This document shows positions 32,951 to 42,805 of a DNA stretch of 64,000 nt, one piece after another (the first letter of the stretch is position 1; each line of letters starts with the position of its first letter). The stretch is from Ophiosphaerella korrae (Eukaryota; Ascomycota; Dothideomycetes; Pleosporales; Phaeosphaeriaceae): contig JALNQF010000079.1 in the NCBI GenBank assembly GCA_028456385.1, positions 62,001 to 126,000 on the forward strand, written 5' to 3'. The position numbers and the translations under genes are program-made. The notes beneath the pieces were generated by a model. That model did not search any database. It worked only from the letters and a program-made list of their open reading frames with translations, and had not been told where the DNA came from.

Positions 32951-34467
32951 TTAGGTATTGGCGGCGCGAGAATATGGCTGGACTCGGTAATCTGCAAGGT
33001 TTGGCAGAGTACATGAATACAACAAGCACGCGATATGGTGGAGATGTAATCGCGCCGCCTGGTTTCTCTGTCTCGGCTGTGCATGGTTCGGCTGAATCCA
33101 CCTTGCCCTGGAAGGCCGGAGCCAGGTCCCTTTTTTCCCTGGATTGAGCGTGGTCCACCGAACATTTGACGTCGTACGCGAATGTCTGACGTCGCACCTG
33201 ACCGTTACAGAAACGAGCAAAACTATCAGACTTACTTAGTGATCTACTATGCTGATGTTTATCATGGTGCAGAGCAGCAATCTGTAACGATTCAATTATC
33301 CTCGCGGATTTTAAGGCTATGACGGGGCAGCGGTGGAATCCTCAAATGATTGAGTTGGTCTTCTGAAACTAGACTGAGTCAGGAAAGAGTTTGATAAGCA
33401 AGACAGGCAACATCGTGAGATAAAAGTCGAGCGAGATGCATTCCAGTGTAACAAGATTTACGTGCGGGATTTATCAATGTGCTTCTCCAGCAACCAAATG
33501 ACAATTACTAATAAGAATAACATGCAGGATTCAACACTTTGCTCCTCCTGCAGCTGTGTGGACGCGACTGAGGTTTCCGTCATATTTACATAACGTTAGC
33601 GTAATCTCATTATGTTAATATTTGTTTTCTATCAATGGTGTGGCGCTATTTTCGAAAAATCGATATAGATAACGTCCCTTGCTATAGGTCGACAAACCCC
33701 CTGCTTGGAAAAATGCGAGAGGTACATCGACTTCCCACTGCCAAATATTAGCTAACGCGATCATATTCATTATTATTCTCCTTAGATCCCCTAATGCACC
33801 TTCTTAAGACTACACAGTGCCCTATACATGCATAAACTACCTTTGCATCGACGCTTGGTCGCCTGATGCGTAGAGAGCGTCCAGCTATCTTAGATTAGAC
33901 TTCCGTCACTACAGAGCTACTATCAAGCTCTGGCCGCGGTAAAATCTCACAGCAAGGCTCTATTAGAGCCTGCAGGCCGTATTAGATTCCAACGAGGTCT
34001 CTACTAGCTTTGTGGCTGGTGCCCCCGCCAGTACTTCCGCCCGATGTTGATCGCAGAACTGGCTAATACAGCACGGCCCGGCTTTGTATTTTACTTAGCA
34101 CTACATAGTAAAGGCTGGAGAGATTTGTCCTCAGCGGTAGTGCTAGTAGAAACTATTCACTTAACGTAGCTAGTGCGTAATTTAAGCCAACGATACCCTG
34201 CACGATGACATTGGTGGCGATATTCTTGGCTACAGATCCGCCTTAGTCAGATTACTTCCGCTTCATACAATTGTATAAGAGGGCGAATTTGCGTTAGTTG
34301 ATGAGAAGTTGTGTGAGGTTGAACCTGACACATCGAAATTGGGGGGACAAACCTCACCAGCCGCGAATCAATCTTGTGGCTCGTAAGTTTATTGTTGGGC
34401 AGTCAGTTGCGCATTGCTTGGGAGAGGTACAGGTAGGTATAGATAAGTACTTCTATAAATCTCGTTC
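32951..34467. other. No recognisable gene
   Basis: Both strands carry short frames without family features. 33480-33830 is AT-rich. No LTR, terminal inverted repeat or RNA gene could be supported. Confidence 0.4.
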
Positions 34468-35757
34468 CTAGATTAGCGGCCAGAATGCCGTCCAATTTAC
34501 AGTACTATATGCTGAACTTGGAAGAGACCTAAGGTTTAGAAACACCTCCACAAGGAGATACATCCGCGCAAGAAGATACAACACTAGTCCAATTCCCTGT
34601 ACAGCTTGAGAAATTGGCAAAACAGACAAAACACCACCCGAATTCTTCCTACTTAATACAGCCACTGCCGGATTTAGAGTCTTAGGGTCTTCTTTCCCCT
34701 TAAACAGATTAACGATGATCCAATACAGTAAATTATTGAGCAACCATGAAAACGGAACGCTAAAGGTGATGACCAAACTACTAACTCTCCACGCCATTCT
34801 TTCCCATGTTGAAGCGAATGACAGGTTCCATGCGGCACAATGTATCCCTCCATATATTAGGAAGTAAGCACCAGCCACCATCCCTACTGGCGATACCCTG
34901 TGTAACGCGTGGCGTATCGTGCGAGAGATGGTCTGCCGGAGAGGGTACTGGTTGTATTCCTGCACAGATCTTTTAATTGGCGCTTGAATCCTAAGAGCAG
35001 AGCTCGACGACGGCGTTTTGCATACCCGGAGTAAGGTGCTCTCACCAACATCGCAGGGCTTTTCCCACCACAAGTACTGTACTGTCAATGCGCAAGGCAC
35101 GTACGCTAATGCGCTGATCTCCAGAGTTGTTAGCGGCAGTTTCTGAATTGCCCTCGCTATGCATTGAAACGTGAATCCAATCACCTGGACCATGGCAACT
35201 ATCTTAATCATAGCATCGGATTTGCCTTTATCTCGAATGTCTGCCTCGGATAGGATCTCCTCCTTAGCAAGCTGCTGCGTCGAGACGAGCTGATATATGA
35301 CCTGGGCATTAACGTTCACAGGACGCCACTCTGACTCCGAGTCCGGTCTACAATAGGCTCGGAATCCGCCCATGAGGGAGTAGAAGCTATGCGAGTTGGT
35401 CCAAGCCTCTCCGAAGTATTCAGGTTTTGAATAAATCCGGGTCAGAGCCTTCACCTCTAGTCGCTCAAGTAGTGCATTATACACAAGCGCTTCTAGTGCA
35501 AGGATGCCTGCGAAGAGGCATAGCATGCGGTCCCGGAAATGGTACCAAATAGAAGAGCTAGGGGGCGGGATAGCGGGATGGAGGACTGTCCAGCAGCTAA
35601 TGAAAGTAGTGAAGATGCAGGTCCAGATTATATCCAAAGTGCCCCTCCCGTCGGGCGAACCTGTCCATCCCTGGTGATTGGGTTCTATGGTTGTATTGCT
35701 TTTGGCGCCAGTGCTTCTCACGAGGAAGATGAGGCCGAACGTGATCTCAGAACACAT
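34468..35757 (-). CDS. Fungal integral membrane protein of unknown function
   Basis: The 429-residue frame has hydrophobic segments at both ends and a soluble middle part. It begins with a membrane-type segment (EITFGLIFLVRS), then TLDIIWTCIFTTFISCWTVL. The characteristic block DAMIKIVAMVQVIGFTFQCI with RAIQKLPLTTLEISALAYVP and LWWEKPCDV follows. The C-terminal half has more membrane helices (GMVAGAYFLIYGGIHCAAWN; VSSLVITFSVPFSWLLNNLL; IGLVLYLLARMYLLVEVFL). This arrangement is typical of a large uncharacterised Pezizomycotina family. No enzymatic motif is visible. The first ATG in frame is used, but the frame is open a few codons further upstream, so a short first exon could exist. Confidence 0.8.
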   Translation of the reverse strand: MCSEITFGLIFLVRSTGAKSNTTIEPNHQGWTGSPDGRGTLDIIWTCIFTTFISCWTVLHPAIPPPSSSIWYHFRDRMLCLFAGILALEALVYNALLERLEVKALTRIYSKPEYFGEAWTNSHSFYSLMGGFRAYCRPDSESEWRPVNVNAQVIYQLVSTQQLAKEEILSEADIRDKGKSDAMIKIVAMVQVIGFTFQCIARAIQKLPLTTLEISALAYVPCALTVQYLWWEKPCDVGESTLLRVCKTPSSSSALRIQAPIKRSVQEYNQYPLRQTISRTIRHALHRVSPVGMVAGAYFLIYGGIHCAAWNLSFASTWERMAWRVSSLVITFSVPFSWLLNNLLYWIIVNLFKGKEDPKTLNPAVAVLSRKNSGGVLSVLPISQAVQGIGLVLYLLARMYLLVEVFLNLRSLPSSAYSTVNWTAFWPLI

Positions 35758-35859
35758 AATGCTGTGAATGAAGATGGCTAAACAACAGGCGGGGTATTAC
35801 GTGATAAGACTACGTGAGGCAGCTCTGTCTGCTCCGTGCCAAGACGGCTTAAGCGAACA

Positions 35860-36110
35860 GAGCATGGCCTAGCGATTGGGTCAGCTCAATGGCCTTCTCG
35901 CACGACTCGGAGAAGCTAGTGTCAGGGTCAGGCGGCAACACGGTCAAGATCCGGGATGCGAACAGCGGCGCATCCCTTTCGACGCTTAAGGTTGGCAAAA
36001 CGCTTTCCTGCATCTCATTTGACATTTCTGATTCATATCTTCACACTGAAATTGGCACTATCGACATTAGTGCTCGATCACATTTGGAAGATTATAGTGC
36101 CAATACATAA
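35860..36110 (+). pseudogene. WD40-repeat fragment of a NACHT-WD40 (HET-E-like) protein
   Basis: The frame reads DWVSSMAFSHDSEKLVSGSG followed by GNTVKIRDANSGASLSTL and ISFDISDSYLHTEIGTIDIS. This is a final WD40 blade plus the post-repeat segment typical of fungal NACHT-WD40 proteins, with the WD dipeptide changed to RD. Only one blade remains; the NACHT and upstream repeats are absent. It is a relic of an NWD-type immune receptor. Confidence 0.65.
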
Positions 36111-36900
36111 GTATCTACGGTGTCTTGCAGTGTTTTGTTAGGATGTTATAGTCTTGCAGAGCCGTCAGCATCTGGGGATGGATCCAAGCCGTATCGCGAT
36201 ACCGTACAGTCGCTTGCATTTGTAGTTTCTGGTTTTTACGCGCTGCGTAGTTTTCATCCCACGCTTATCCCTGTTTCGCTTACTGCACGCCTTTCCTCAC
36301 TCCGTCTAGCTTCGGATAACTGAGCTTCTTGACCAGTTCGTTAGCCTCCGGGATCTGTTCCAGAGACGCGCTTATCCCAGCTCTAAGAAAGGAGTGAAAG
36401 TCGCGAACTGAATCGAAAGGCCCAAATCCCTTGAGGCCGTCTTGGAGACGCATATCGTAACACCTTTAACCACACCCAGATTTGGAGGCCTCAGCAATCT
36501 CATCTCTTCCATATAAGTTTTCAGTTGCTTCAGCAGGTGCGTTTTCGACGCTTCGGGTCGTTGTTCCTACGTAATTCCCTTGCTTTCGAACGCGCAATAT
36601 ACTTTCGGCACAGGTATGGAAGTATGGGAGGCGATAAATTGCATAGCGGCGGCATCAGAGAGGTGTTGGAACGGGCCGTATTTAACACATATGCTGCGTG
36701 TAAGGAAGAGGACTGACGAGGCATGTGGGCGGAAACGCTTCAAGGTTGCGACAGCTACAAGGGTGAGGTGACGTCAAACCCACGAACTCTTAGTAGGGCC
36801 ATTGTAAGACTGCTGCTCTAGCATTAAGCTGAGCGATATCCAATCACAGCACTAAGGGGATAGATAAGCAGTTGGTGTGGATGGAAGCGGTGATGTTCGC
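36111..36900. other. No recognisable gene
   Basis: Short frames on both strands show no family motifs. It is spacer between the WD40 relic and the inverted-repeat/telomere-like cluster. Confidence 0.35.
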
Positions 36901-37000
36901 GGTGGAGGCAGCAGCTCATCTGGCCATGGCCGCTTTCAGCTGAATTTTTTCTCATCCCAACTGAACTGAACTCCATGGTCAGATGAGCTGCAGCCTCCCC
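36901..37000. repeat. Imperfect inverted repeat (about 28 bp arms)
   Basis: Arms at 36901-36929 and 36973-37000 pair over GGAGGC(A/T)GCAGCTCATCTG with only one mismatch, then CCATGG, with a spacer of about 43 bases. They resemble the ends of a small MITE or a hairpin. The right arm abuts the telomere-like tract. Confidence 0.75.
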
Positions 37001-37017
37001 TAACCCAACCCTAACCC
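36998..37017 (+). repeat. Short telomere-like tract (CCCTAA-type)
   Basis: The 20 bases read CCCTAACCCAACCCTAACCC: two full CCCTAA units and one CCCAA variant. TTAGGG is the usual telomere repeat of filamentous ascomycetes. At this length chance is possible, but its position beside an inverted repeat is suggestive. Confidence 0.6.
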
Positions 37018-37075
37018 GACGCCGGGTACCCCCAATCCATTTACCAGCCTAATCCCGCAACAATAAGCTCTTAAG

Positions 37076-37133
37076 TTATCCTATTATAAGAGAAAAGTTT
37101 ATCTAACTATAAACTTTTATTTAGCTAGGATAA
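37076..37133. repeat. AT-rich nested hairpin
   Basis: Outer arms TTATCCTA/TAGGATAA (37076-37083 and 37126-37133) enclose a perfect 10-bp stem AAAAGTTTAT/ATAAACTTTT. It may be a tiny MITE or a terminator-like structure downstream of the NmrA-like gene, about 430 bp away. Confidence 0.6.
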
Positions 37134-37565
37134 GATTTTTTTTAACTAAAAGCGACTATACTTGAATGATTGAATTATTGTTATAGGAACACTCCGTATC
37201 CGCATAAGGGAGGTACAGTTTCAATATTGTACCCGTTCGCTTAACATCTGTACTTAGGCGATTGGATAACATCAGTACTAAAACTTCGGTTGTGCCGTGG
37301 CTAGCGACGGCAACTAGTTTGGTTTCCGCAGTGGGCCCAGTTCGGGACCGTGGCTGGATTCGCCTATCACATGTTATAGCTCTGAGGGTCATTGGGAGTT
37401 TTGGATTGTTCATGTTCATGTGGGATGAGTACTAGCAGAGCTGTGATGGTGGCTCTGCTTTTTAAGACTCTAAACTAGCTTACTCTATGCTCTTCCTTTT
37501 GCGTGCAGGCTGAACAAAGAGGGAATCGAGTTGTAGAGGGCATGTGCTTTACACCCAAGCATCAT

Positions 37566-38841
37566 TTAAGCCGCCGAATACACAGCTTTAATCTTTCCTT
37601 CCAACATCTCTCCCATAAACGTCTTTAACCCGATAGCTTCTATATCAGGATATAACTCTTTGACATCCAAGTATCCTAGATACTTTGCGTGTTCGGGCGT
37701 GTTATCCCCACGGATGCCCATCGAATACTTGTACTCAGTCAAGGCCGCTTTGGTCATGCTCTCCAAGTTCATTTGGACCATGGTCTCCAAGTCCGTAGCA
37801 TCGGTTTGGCTTGCGAACATTTGGTACGCGCTCGAGATAATGTTCTCCATGTCTTCTTTAGTCAACTAACGTCGTTGTCAGCAATCAATGAATAGTAGTT
37901 AAAACGCCGCAAAATGCGTGATAGGTAGAAGCCCTAGAATTCGGCGACTTACCCTCTGTCTCACAATCTTCTCACCAGACATTTCTTCAAGTGTGTCAAA
38001 GATATCATTCTGTTTCCAGATCTCCCCATACCCAAAAATCGACTTATTCAGCGTCCGCGGATCCACAATAATCCGCGCAACATACTTCCCGATATCGCGC
38101 TTATCCACTAGTGCGAAGGGGGTCTCACCGTCACCCATAATTTCAGGTACGGCAAACTCAAACTTGGACTGTATGCGGCCCGAGGGCAGCGGCGGGAGAC
38201 CTAATTGGTACCACCAACCGAAGTCGATGACGGTGTAGGGGAGGTAGAGAAGCTTTACGCGATCAAGCAGGTTTTCTTTCTGCGCACCAGAGTCGATAAA
38301 GTCAGCGAGTCCTTCATCTCAGATAACCAATTCTACAAGCATTGTGACTGAGAGGAAAAGATCATATGAGGGGTTTATGGTAGTACATACGGCTTCTCTG
38401 GCCTTCATCACACCCCTTGCCGGAGACGCCGGCCCAAAGAAACTCGGCACGTAGCGTTGAACCTTAGCCCGACTGGCGGCCTCAACAATCGCCATTTGTT
38501 CTTTATTCTGCGACATGGTTAGGCACGAGATTACAACGTCCATTCCGGTGAGGGTTGCAACGAGGGCGTCGTTAGAGCCGAAGTCGACGGATTTCACGAT
38601 TGCGCCGCGGCCGGAGTAGGCGATGAGAACCGGTTTGCTAACAGAGGCCGGACGAGCCAGCGCAAAAACTTCCTGTATTAATTGGTTAGACGGTCTGAAC
38701 ATGATCTGAGAAAGAAGATTGGACTAGTTCCAACTACAAATAGCATACAAATTGCTCGGGGCTGGCTAGCAATGCATCCATGATCGATTGGCCAGTCTCA
38801 CCCGTCGCGCCGGCTACGGCTACTTTGAGTCTTGGAGCCAT
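37566..38841 (-). CDS. NmrA-like / isoflavone-reductase-like NAD(P)-binding protein, four exons
   Basis: Exons 38749-38841, 38391-38672, 37953-38279 and 37566-37865 join in frame to give 333 residues. The first exon carries the Rossmann glycine motif AGATGETGQS after MAPRLKVAV. Then come VISCLTMSQNKEQM, the NmrA-type block VQRYVPSFFGPASPARG, and YTVIDFGWWYQLGLPPLPSG. The C-terminal substrate-side half contains DKRDIGKYVARIIVDPRTLN, the typical RDIG block of this family. Members bind NAD(P) and act as oxidoreductases or redox sensors; the substrate is unknown. Introns have GTATGC, GTATGT and GTAAGT donors; the second, about 105 bp, is the least certain. No lesions are seen. Confidence 0.9.
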
Positions 38842-39140
38842 GCTTGGTCCGATGAAGGAAAGAAGGAAGGGATGCAAGTACTGCACGCGGGAAGCTGCTG
38901 TGAGGGCTCGACTATGGATGATGTTAGCGGGCGACCAAGTTTCTCAGATGACCGGATGATTTGCTCATCTTGCCAGAGATTTCAGAATCGCCACTTCATA
39001 TAGACACAACCCAACAGCAATCAAAGGCCTTTAGTAGACGATTAATAATCAGACAGTAAAAGACTTCCGTCCGCGTTGCGCGGGGTCCTGGATTGTGTTT
39101 GATCGGAACGGATGGGCGTTGGTTCCGAACGGCTTGCACG
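38842..39140. promoter_or_regulatory. Upstream region of the NmrA-like gene
   Basis: This is presumed promoter DNA for the minus-strand NmrA-like gene. No specific site is recognised. Confidence 0.3.
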
Positions 39141-39149
39141 GTGTTGGCA

Positions 39150-39240
39150 TGGTGCTGGCGTTAGCGTAGGCGCTGGTGTGGGCTCTAGCACTAGCTCTGG
39201 CGCTGGCTCTGGCGCTGGCGTAGGTGCTGGTGACGATGGG
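39150..39240. repeat. Minisatellite of GGCGCTGG-type hexamers
   Basis: Imperfect repeats of GGCGCTGGCTCT and related words fill this stretch. A minus-strand frame through it would give a Pro/Ala/Thr-rich low-complexity peptide, which I regard as a by-product of the repeat and not a gene. Confidence 0.6.
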
Positions 39241-39353
39241 AGCTCACTGTAGGCCAGCTGGGCCAACTGGCGGAGGTTGAAGCTAAGAGGTGTAGATGGT
39301 GGAGCCATGAGGCTAAGAAGGTCTGTGCACGCGATGAGATGGAAGAGATGAGG

Positions 39354-40022
39354 ACAAGGCCCTGTTTGGTGCGCGCGTTGGGGGGGCCAGTGGGACCTCC
39401 AATACGCTCGCGGAGGTGTATTGGAGTTGTAGTTGGGCTCGTGTTTGGTAAACCAGCAGGATTCATCCGGCCAGCACAGGTGTATTGGTGCTAGGTACGC
39501 CACCTAATTTTACACCCCTACAAGCGCCAAAATTACTGCGTTTATACCGTTTTAAGGTTGTATTGGAGTTGCAAACTGTGCTGCTGGTCAAGAGGTGCAG
39601 TGAGAAATTTAACCTCCAATACAAAGTCATGCGATAGACTCTCTAGCAACGTGTAAGCCCAGATCTATCAAATCTTGAAAATTTTGAAGTCACGTGACTT
39701 TGGATTGGACCTTGTATTGGACCTTTACCAAACACGACCCTCAATTCACTACAAAATATAAGCTCACACACACTAAGGGACGGCCTCGGTCACCTACTCG
39801 GCTCTATTACTCGCGCACTGGAGGTCGCACTGGCTGCTCCAACGCGCGCGTACCAAACAGGGGCCCAATTTGTAGTGCCGAACGCTGCGAAGCTGCGTCT
39901 GCCAAATTCGGCAGCGCTCGCGCGCGCCACCAGTAGGGCCTCGGGCACTTACTCGGGCCAGCTCCTAGGCGGGGTCACGCTGCGATTATCGTCTCATCGC
40001 CGTGGGCACCGAACAGGGCCTT
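39354..40022. mobile_element. Nest of MITE-like inverted repeats
   Basis: AAGGCCCTGTTTGGTGCGCG at 39354 is mirrored by a copy ending at 40022 (reverse complement AAGGCCCTGTTCGGTGCCC) and by another at about 39840-39868 (GCGCGCGTACCAAACAGGGG). Inside, CTCGTGTTTGGTAAACC (about 39437) is mirrored by CTTTACCAAACACGA (about 39722). Words of the form GTATTGGAGTTG recur between them. The pattern suggests one non-autonomous DNA transposon inserted inside another. No transposase is present and target duplications were not resolved. Confidence 0.55.
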
Positions 40023-40938
40023 AATTACTAGCGCTCCAGCAGGATATCCTGCTAGTTGTGGCTTGCTGTCTTCCCGAGGCACCGCAAAATGAGCAACCCG
40101 CGCGTCTAGTAGGCTTTTCGCGCATGCATAACTCGTATAAAGACTAAAAACGAACTCGATTATGCACGCGTGCCACGGGAGGCCATACACATGCAAGCGC
40201 GCCCCTATCGAAGAAGGTGAAGGAGGTGTGGGTGCCTGGGTTGGCCGTGTAGGCAAAGTAGGCGCACGCCGCACTCTTTTCCCCGTATCGTCATCTCGCC
40301 GTTGGTTTAGCTATGGGTTGGGTTTAGGTAGAAGATAATGAATCAAATTTGGAAATTTCGTTGACTAGTGCCTAACGCTCGCCTGCTGCAAAGCGCTGCT
40401 GCTCTTCCTCTGTATCGTCGCCTACCAGCTTCCATGCCGGCGCGCACGCCGCCGCTGCTCTTATTCCGTATCTTCATCTACCATTGCAAGGTATGGGAAG
40501 TTAAAAAACTAGGTAGAAACCAAAGAATCGGATCTCGGGATTGCATTGACCCGGTGCCTGACGCCTGGCATTCATGGCGAATGACGCGCGCCGCCTTGTC
40601 GCGTCGCCCCGCACCACCACCCCCGCACCGCCACCGAACCAGCTACCAGCGCTAGTACTACTAAATTTTAACCTCCCATGGCGCTATAAACTATAAATAA
40701 ACTATATAATGTATACTTATAGCTTCTAAGATTACTACTCTAAAAAAATCTCGCGATAATAACTATTGTAGAGCCTGCAATAGCCTCATCTTTATTTTGA
40801 CCAAAATGGCAGAAAGCGAGCATTAGGTGGGGGCGGGCACTAGGCGGTGAGCCTCACTAGTGTGGGGATTTAGCCGCGGGAATTGCGGCTGGAACCGCCG
40901 TCGCCCCATCAACGGACACTTCGTCCATCTCCCTTGAT
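40023..40938. other. Diverged short repeats; no gene
   Basis: Three diverged copies of a CTCTT(N)TTCCGTATC(N)TCATCT-like block lie near 40275, 40400 and 40460, each after GC-rich GCGCACGCCGC-like text. 40660-40800 is AT-rich. No coding frame convinces me. Confidence 0.4.
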
Positions 40939-42153
40939 CATGGCGAAAAAAAAGGGCAAAAAAGCTGTAGAGCTACCTGGAGACCCTGATTTAGCTCCTA
41001 CACCAATGCTCGCTATACACCCAAATCCTGACCCCAGGTGTGTAAACGTTCCACACCGCGTTTTTTCTCGCCACTGATGCCTACATATAGCTCACCCGCT
41101 GCAATTGGTACGAGTCCTTTCACTCCTAATTCGCCCCTAAAGACTTCCTGCGAACCTGGAGATCAAATCTCATCTGGCGCGTCTATGTTAACTCTTACTG
41201 CAAGACTCAACTGTTTACACGAGTGGCACTGGTCTGGTGCAGCTGCACCCGCACATAGAGCACTTATCCGTGGATGGCTATACAAAGATAGACCAATATG
41301 ATGCCATTTCCGCTCAACCAGAGTGTGTGAATTTCAGTCATGAGGAATTAAGGCTTGCAGACTACAAAAACGGAGACGGGATACTCCGGCCAAGAACAAA
41401 CAGTAAGAAATACGACAACCACCTCGACTTGTACGTTGTTTCCGTACCCATCTGCGTACAGGAAAAATGGCTGACTTTGAAAGGCTTCGTGGTACTGGAA
41501 TTGAAATACATGTTGGCACAACGATTACCCTGCAAGATCCTGCGAAGAATGATACCCGTAACATCTGGTCTTTACCCAGAGCCTTAATATCACACTACTC
41601 TCCTTTCCTCGAGGCTGCTTGTTCTCGGGATTTCAAGGAACGCCGCGAGAACCGAATCGAGCTCCTAGATTATGATGCAACTGTGTTCGCCCTGTTCGTG
41701 GAATGGATGTACTACGGTAAATATGCCATGCCACCACTGTCTTTGCCTTCAGCGGACTCGATTGGCGGTACTAATATCAACGCGAAATGCTGGGTCCTCG
41801 GCGATAAGCTCCTGTGCACAGACTTCAAGAACCACGCCATGGGTCACCTGTACGCCCAACACACACCCATTACTTTCACTAAAGCAGTTACGACAAGTGA
41901 CGTGCAATATGCATGTAGTAACAGTGCTGAAAACTCCAAACTACGCGAGTTTTATGTCGCTTTAGTGGCGACGCACTTCAATGATCGGGACCGCGTTCAC
42001 GGAACTGCCGAGGAGTGGGACGGCCTTGTCCTAAAATATGCGGACATGAGGTCTCGCCTACTGCAAAAATTTAGACTTGAAGATCGAGGCTCTTTGAAGA
42101 GCAAAGAGCACTACTTTGAGGACCAGATACGCTCTGTGCCCGATTCAAATTGA
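40939..42153 (+). CDS. BTB/POZ-domain protein with nucleoporin-like N-terminal segment
   Basis: The last exon (from 41462) carries the BTB fold: RGTGIEIHVGTTITLQD, LISHYSPFLEAACSRDF, the block RIELLDYDATVFALFVEWMY, and the C-terminal helices WVLGDKLLCTDFKNHAMGHL. A preceding exon 41243-41402 joins in frame over a 59-bp GTAAGA...ACAG intron and contains YDAISAQPECVNFSHEELRLADY, a segment resembling the Nup98-family FSxEELRLADY motif. Upstream exons are uncertain; a candidate start with a Lys-rich leader (MAKKKGKKAVEL) is at 40939. BTB domains dimerise and can serve as CUL3 adaptors. No stop interrupts the two defined exons. A 28-A tract follows the gene. Confidence 0.72.
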
Positions 42154-42199
42154 TTTTTGGCGCCTGTAAGATAGCGCAACTGTTTTGGACGTGATTACG

Positions 42200-42227
<28 letters not shown>
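42200..42227 (+). repeat. Poly-A homopolymer of 28 bases
   Basis: An uninterrupted run of 28 A lies 47 bp after the BTB stop codon. It could be a chance homopolymer or an assembly-sensitive tract, or the tail of a retroposed copy; the BTB gene has introns, which argues against its being a processed copy. Confidence 0.9.
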
Positions 42228-42230
<3 letters not shown>

Positions 42231-42805
42231 AATGGTACCTTCATTTGGACGCTGGATTCTATTTCTCCTACAGATCATGCTCCAGCACACTTGTAAAGCC
42301 CACATTATCATTAAAAGGCCTGAACGTCGAATCACTTTCCTTTTAGTAAAGTTGGCAATGCACCACGACGGTCTTTTAGCATGGCGCGATTTGTAGAGGC
42401 ATCTCTACGACTTATTCTCCCGCTGTAATTGCCTAGCTGAGAGAAGGCTGCATCTGCTCAACCCGACAACTATGGAGCTCATACTTGCGCGCGAGATCGT
42501 GATGGATGATTTTGATGGTTTCATCTAGTGTGAATTTGGATAGTACCGAAATGAAGATTTAGTTTAAGAATGATAGGGTTATTGACGTCTGGCTGTGTAT
42601 GAAGGTAGGGCCCGTTGAGGGGACGGCAGTTCAACTGACCATAGATCAAGCGAGGTTGTGATGACTACGCTAGGCTGGGGTTAGCGCGTGCGCAGCCCTT
42701 CTTCATGGCATAAGGCTGTGGAGGATGGCACGAGACTTTGCATAATTCGAATCCGCATTTCAATAGCAACTCTTATCTTGCCACTTCACAACCTGATTCC
42801 TCCAA
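42228..42805. other. Spacer between BTB gene and HET pseudogene
   Basis: No recognisable coding frame; the last 200 bases presumably held the promoter of the HET locus. Confidence 0.35.

Noticed and set aside
32839..33220. Overlapping frames around 33 kb on both strands
   Set aside because: Several frames of about 100 codons overlap with no motifs; probably chance.
39042..39503. Pro/Ala-rich minus-strand frame
   Set aside because: It arises from the GGCGCTGG minisatellite and a MITE end; not a credible protein.
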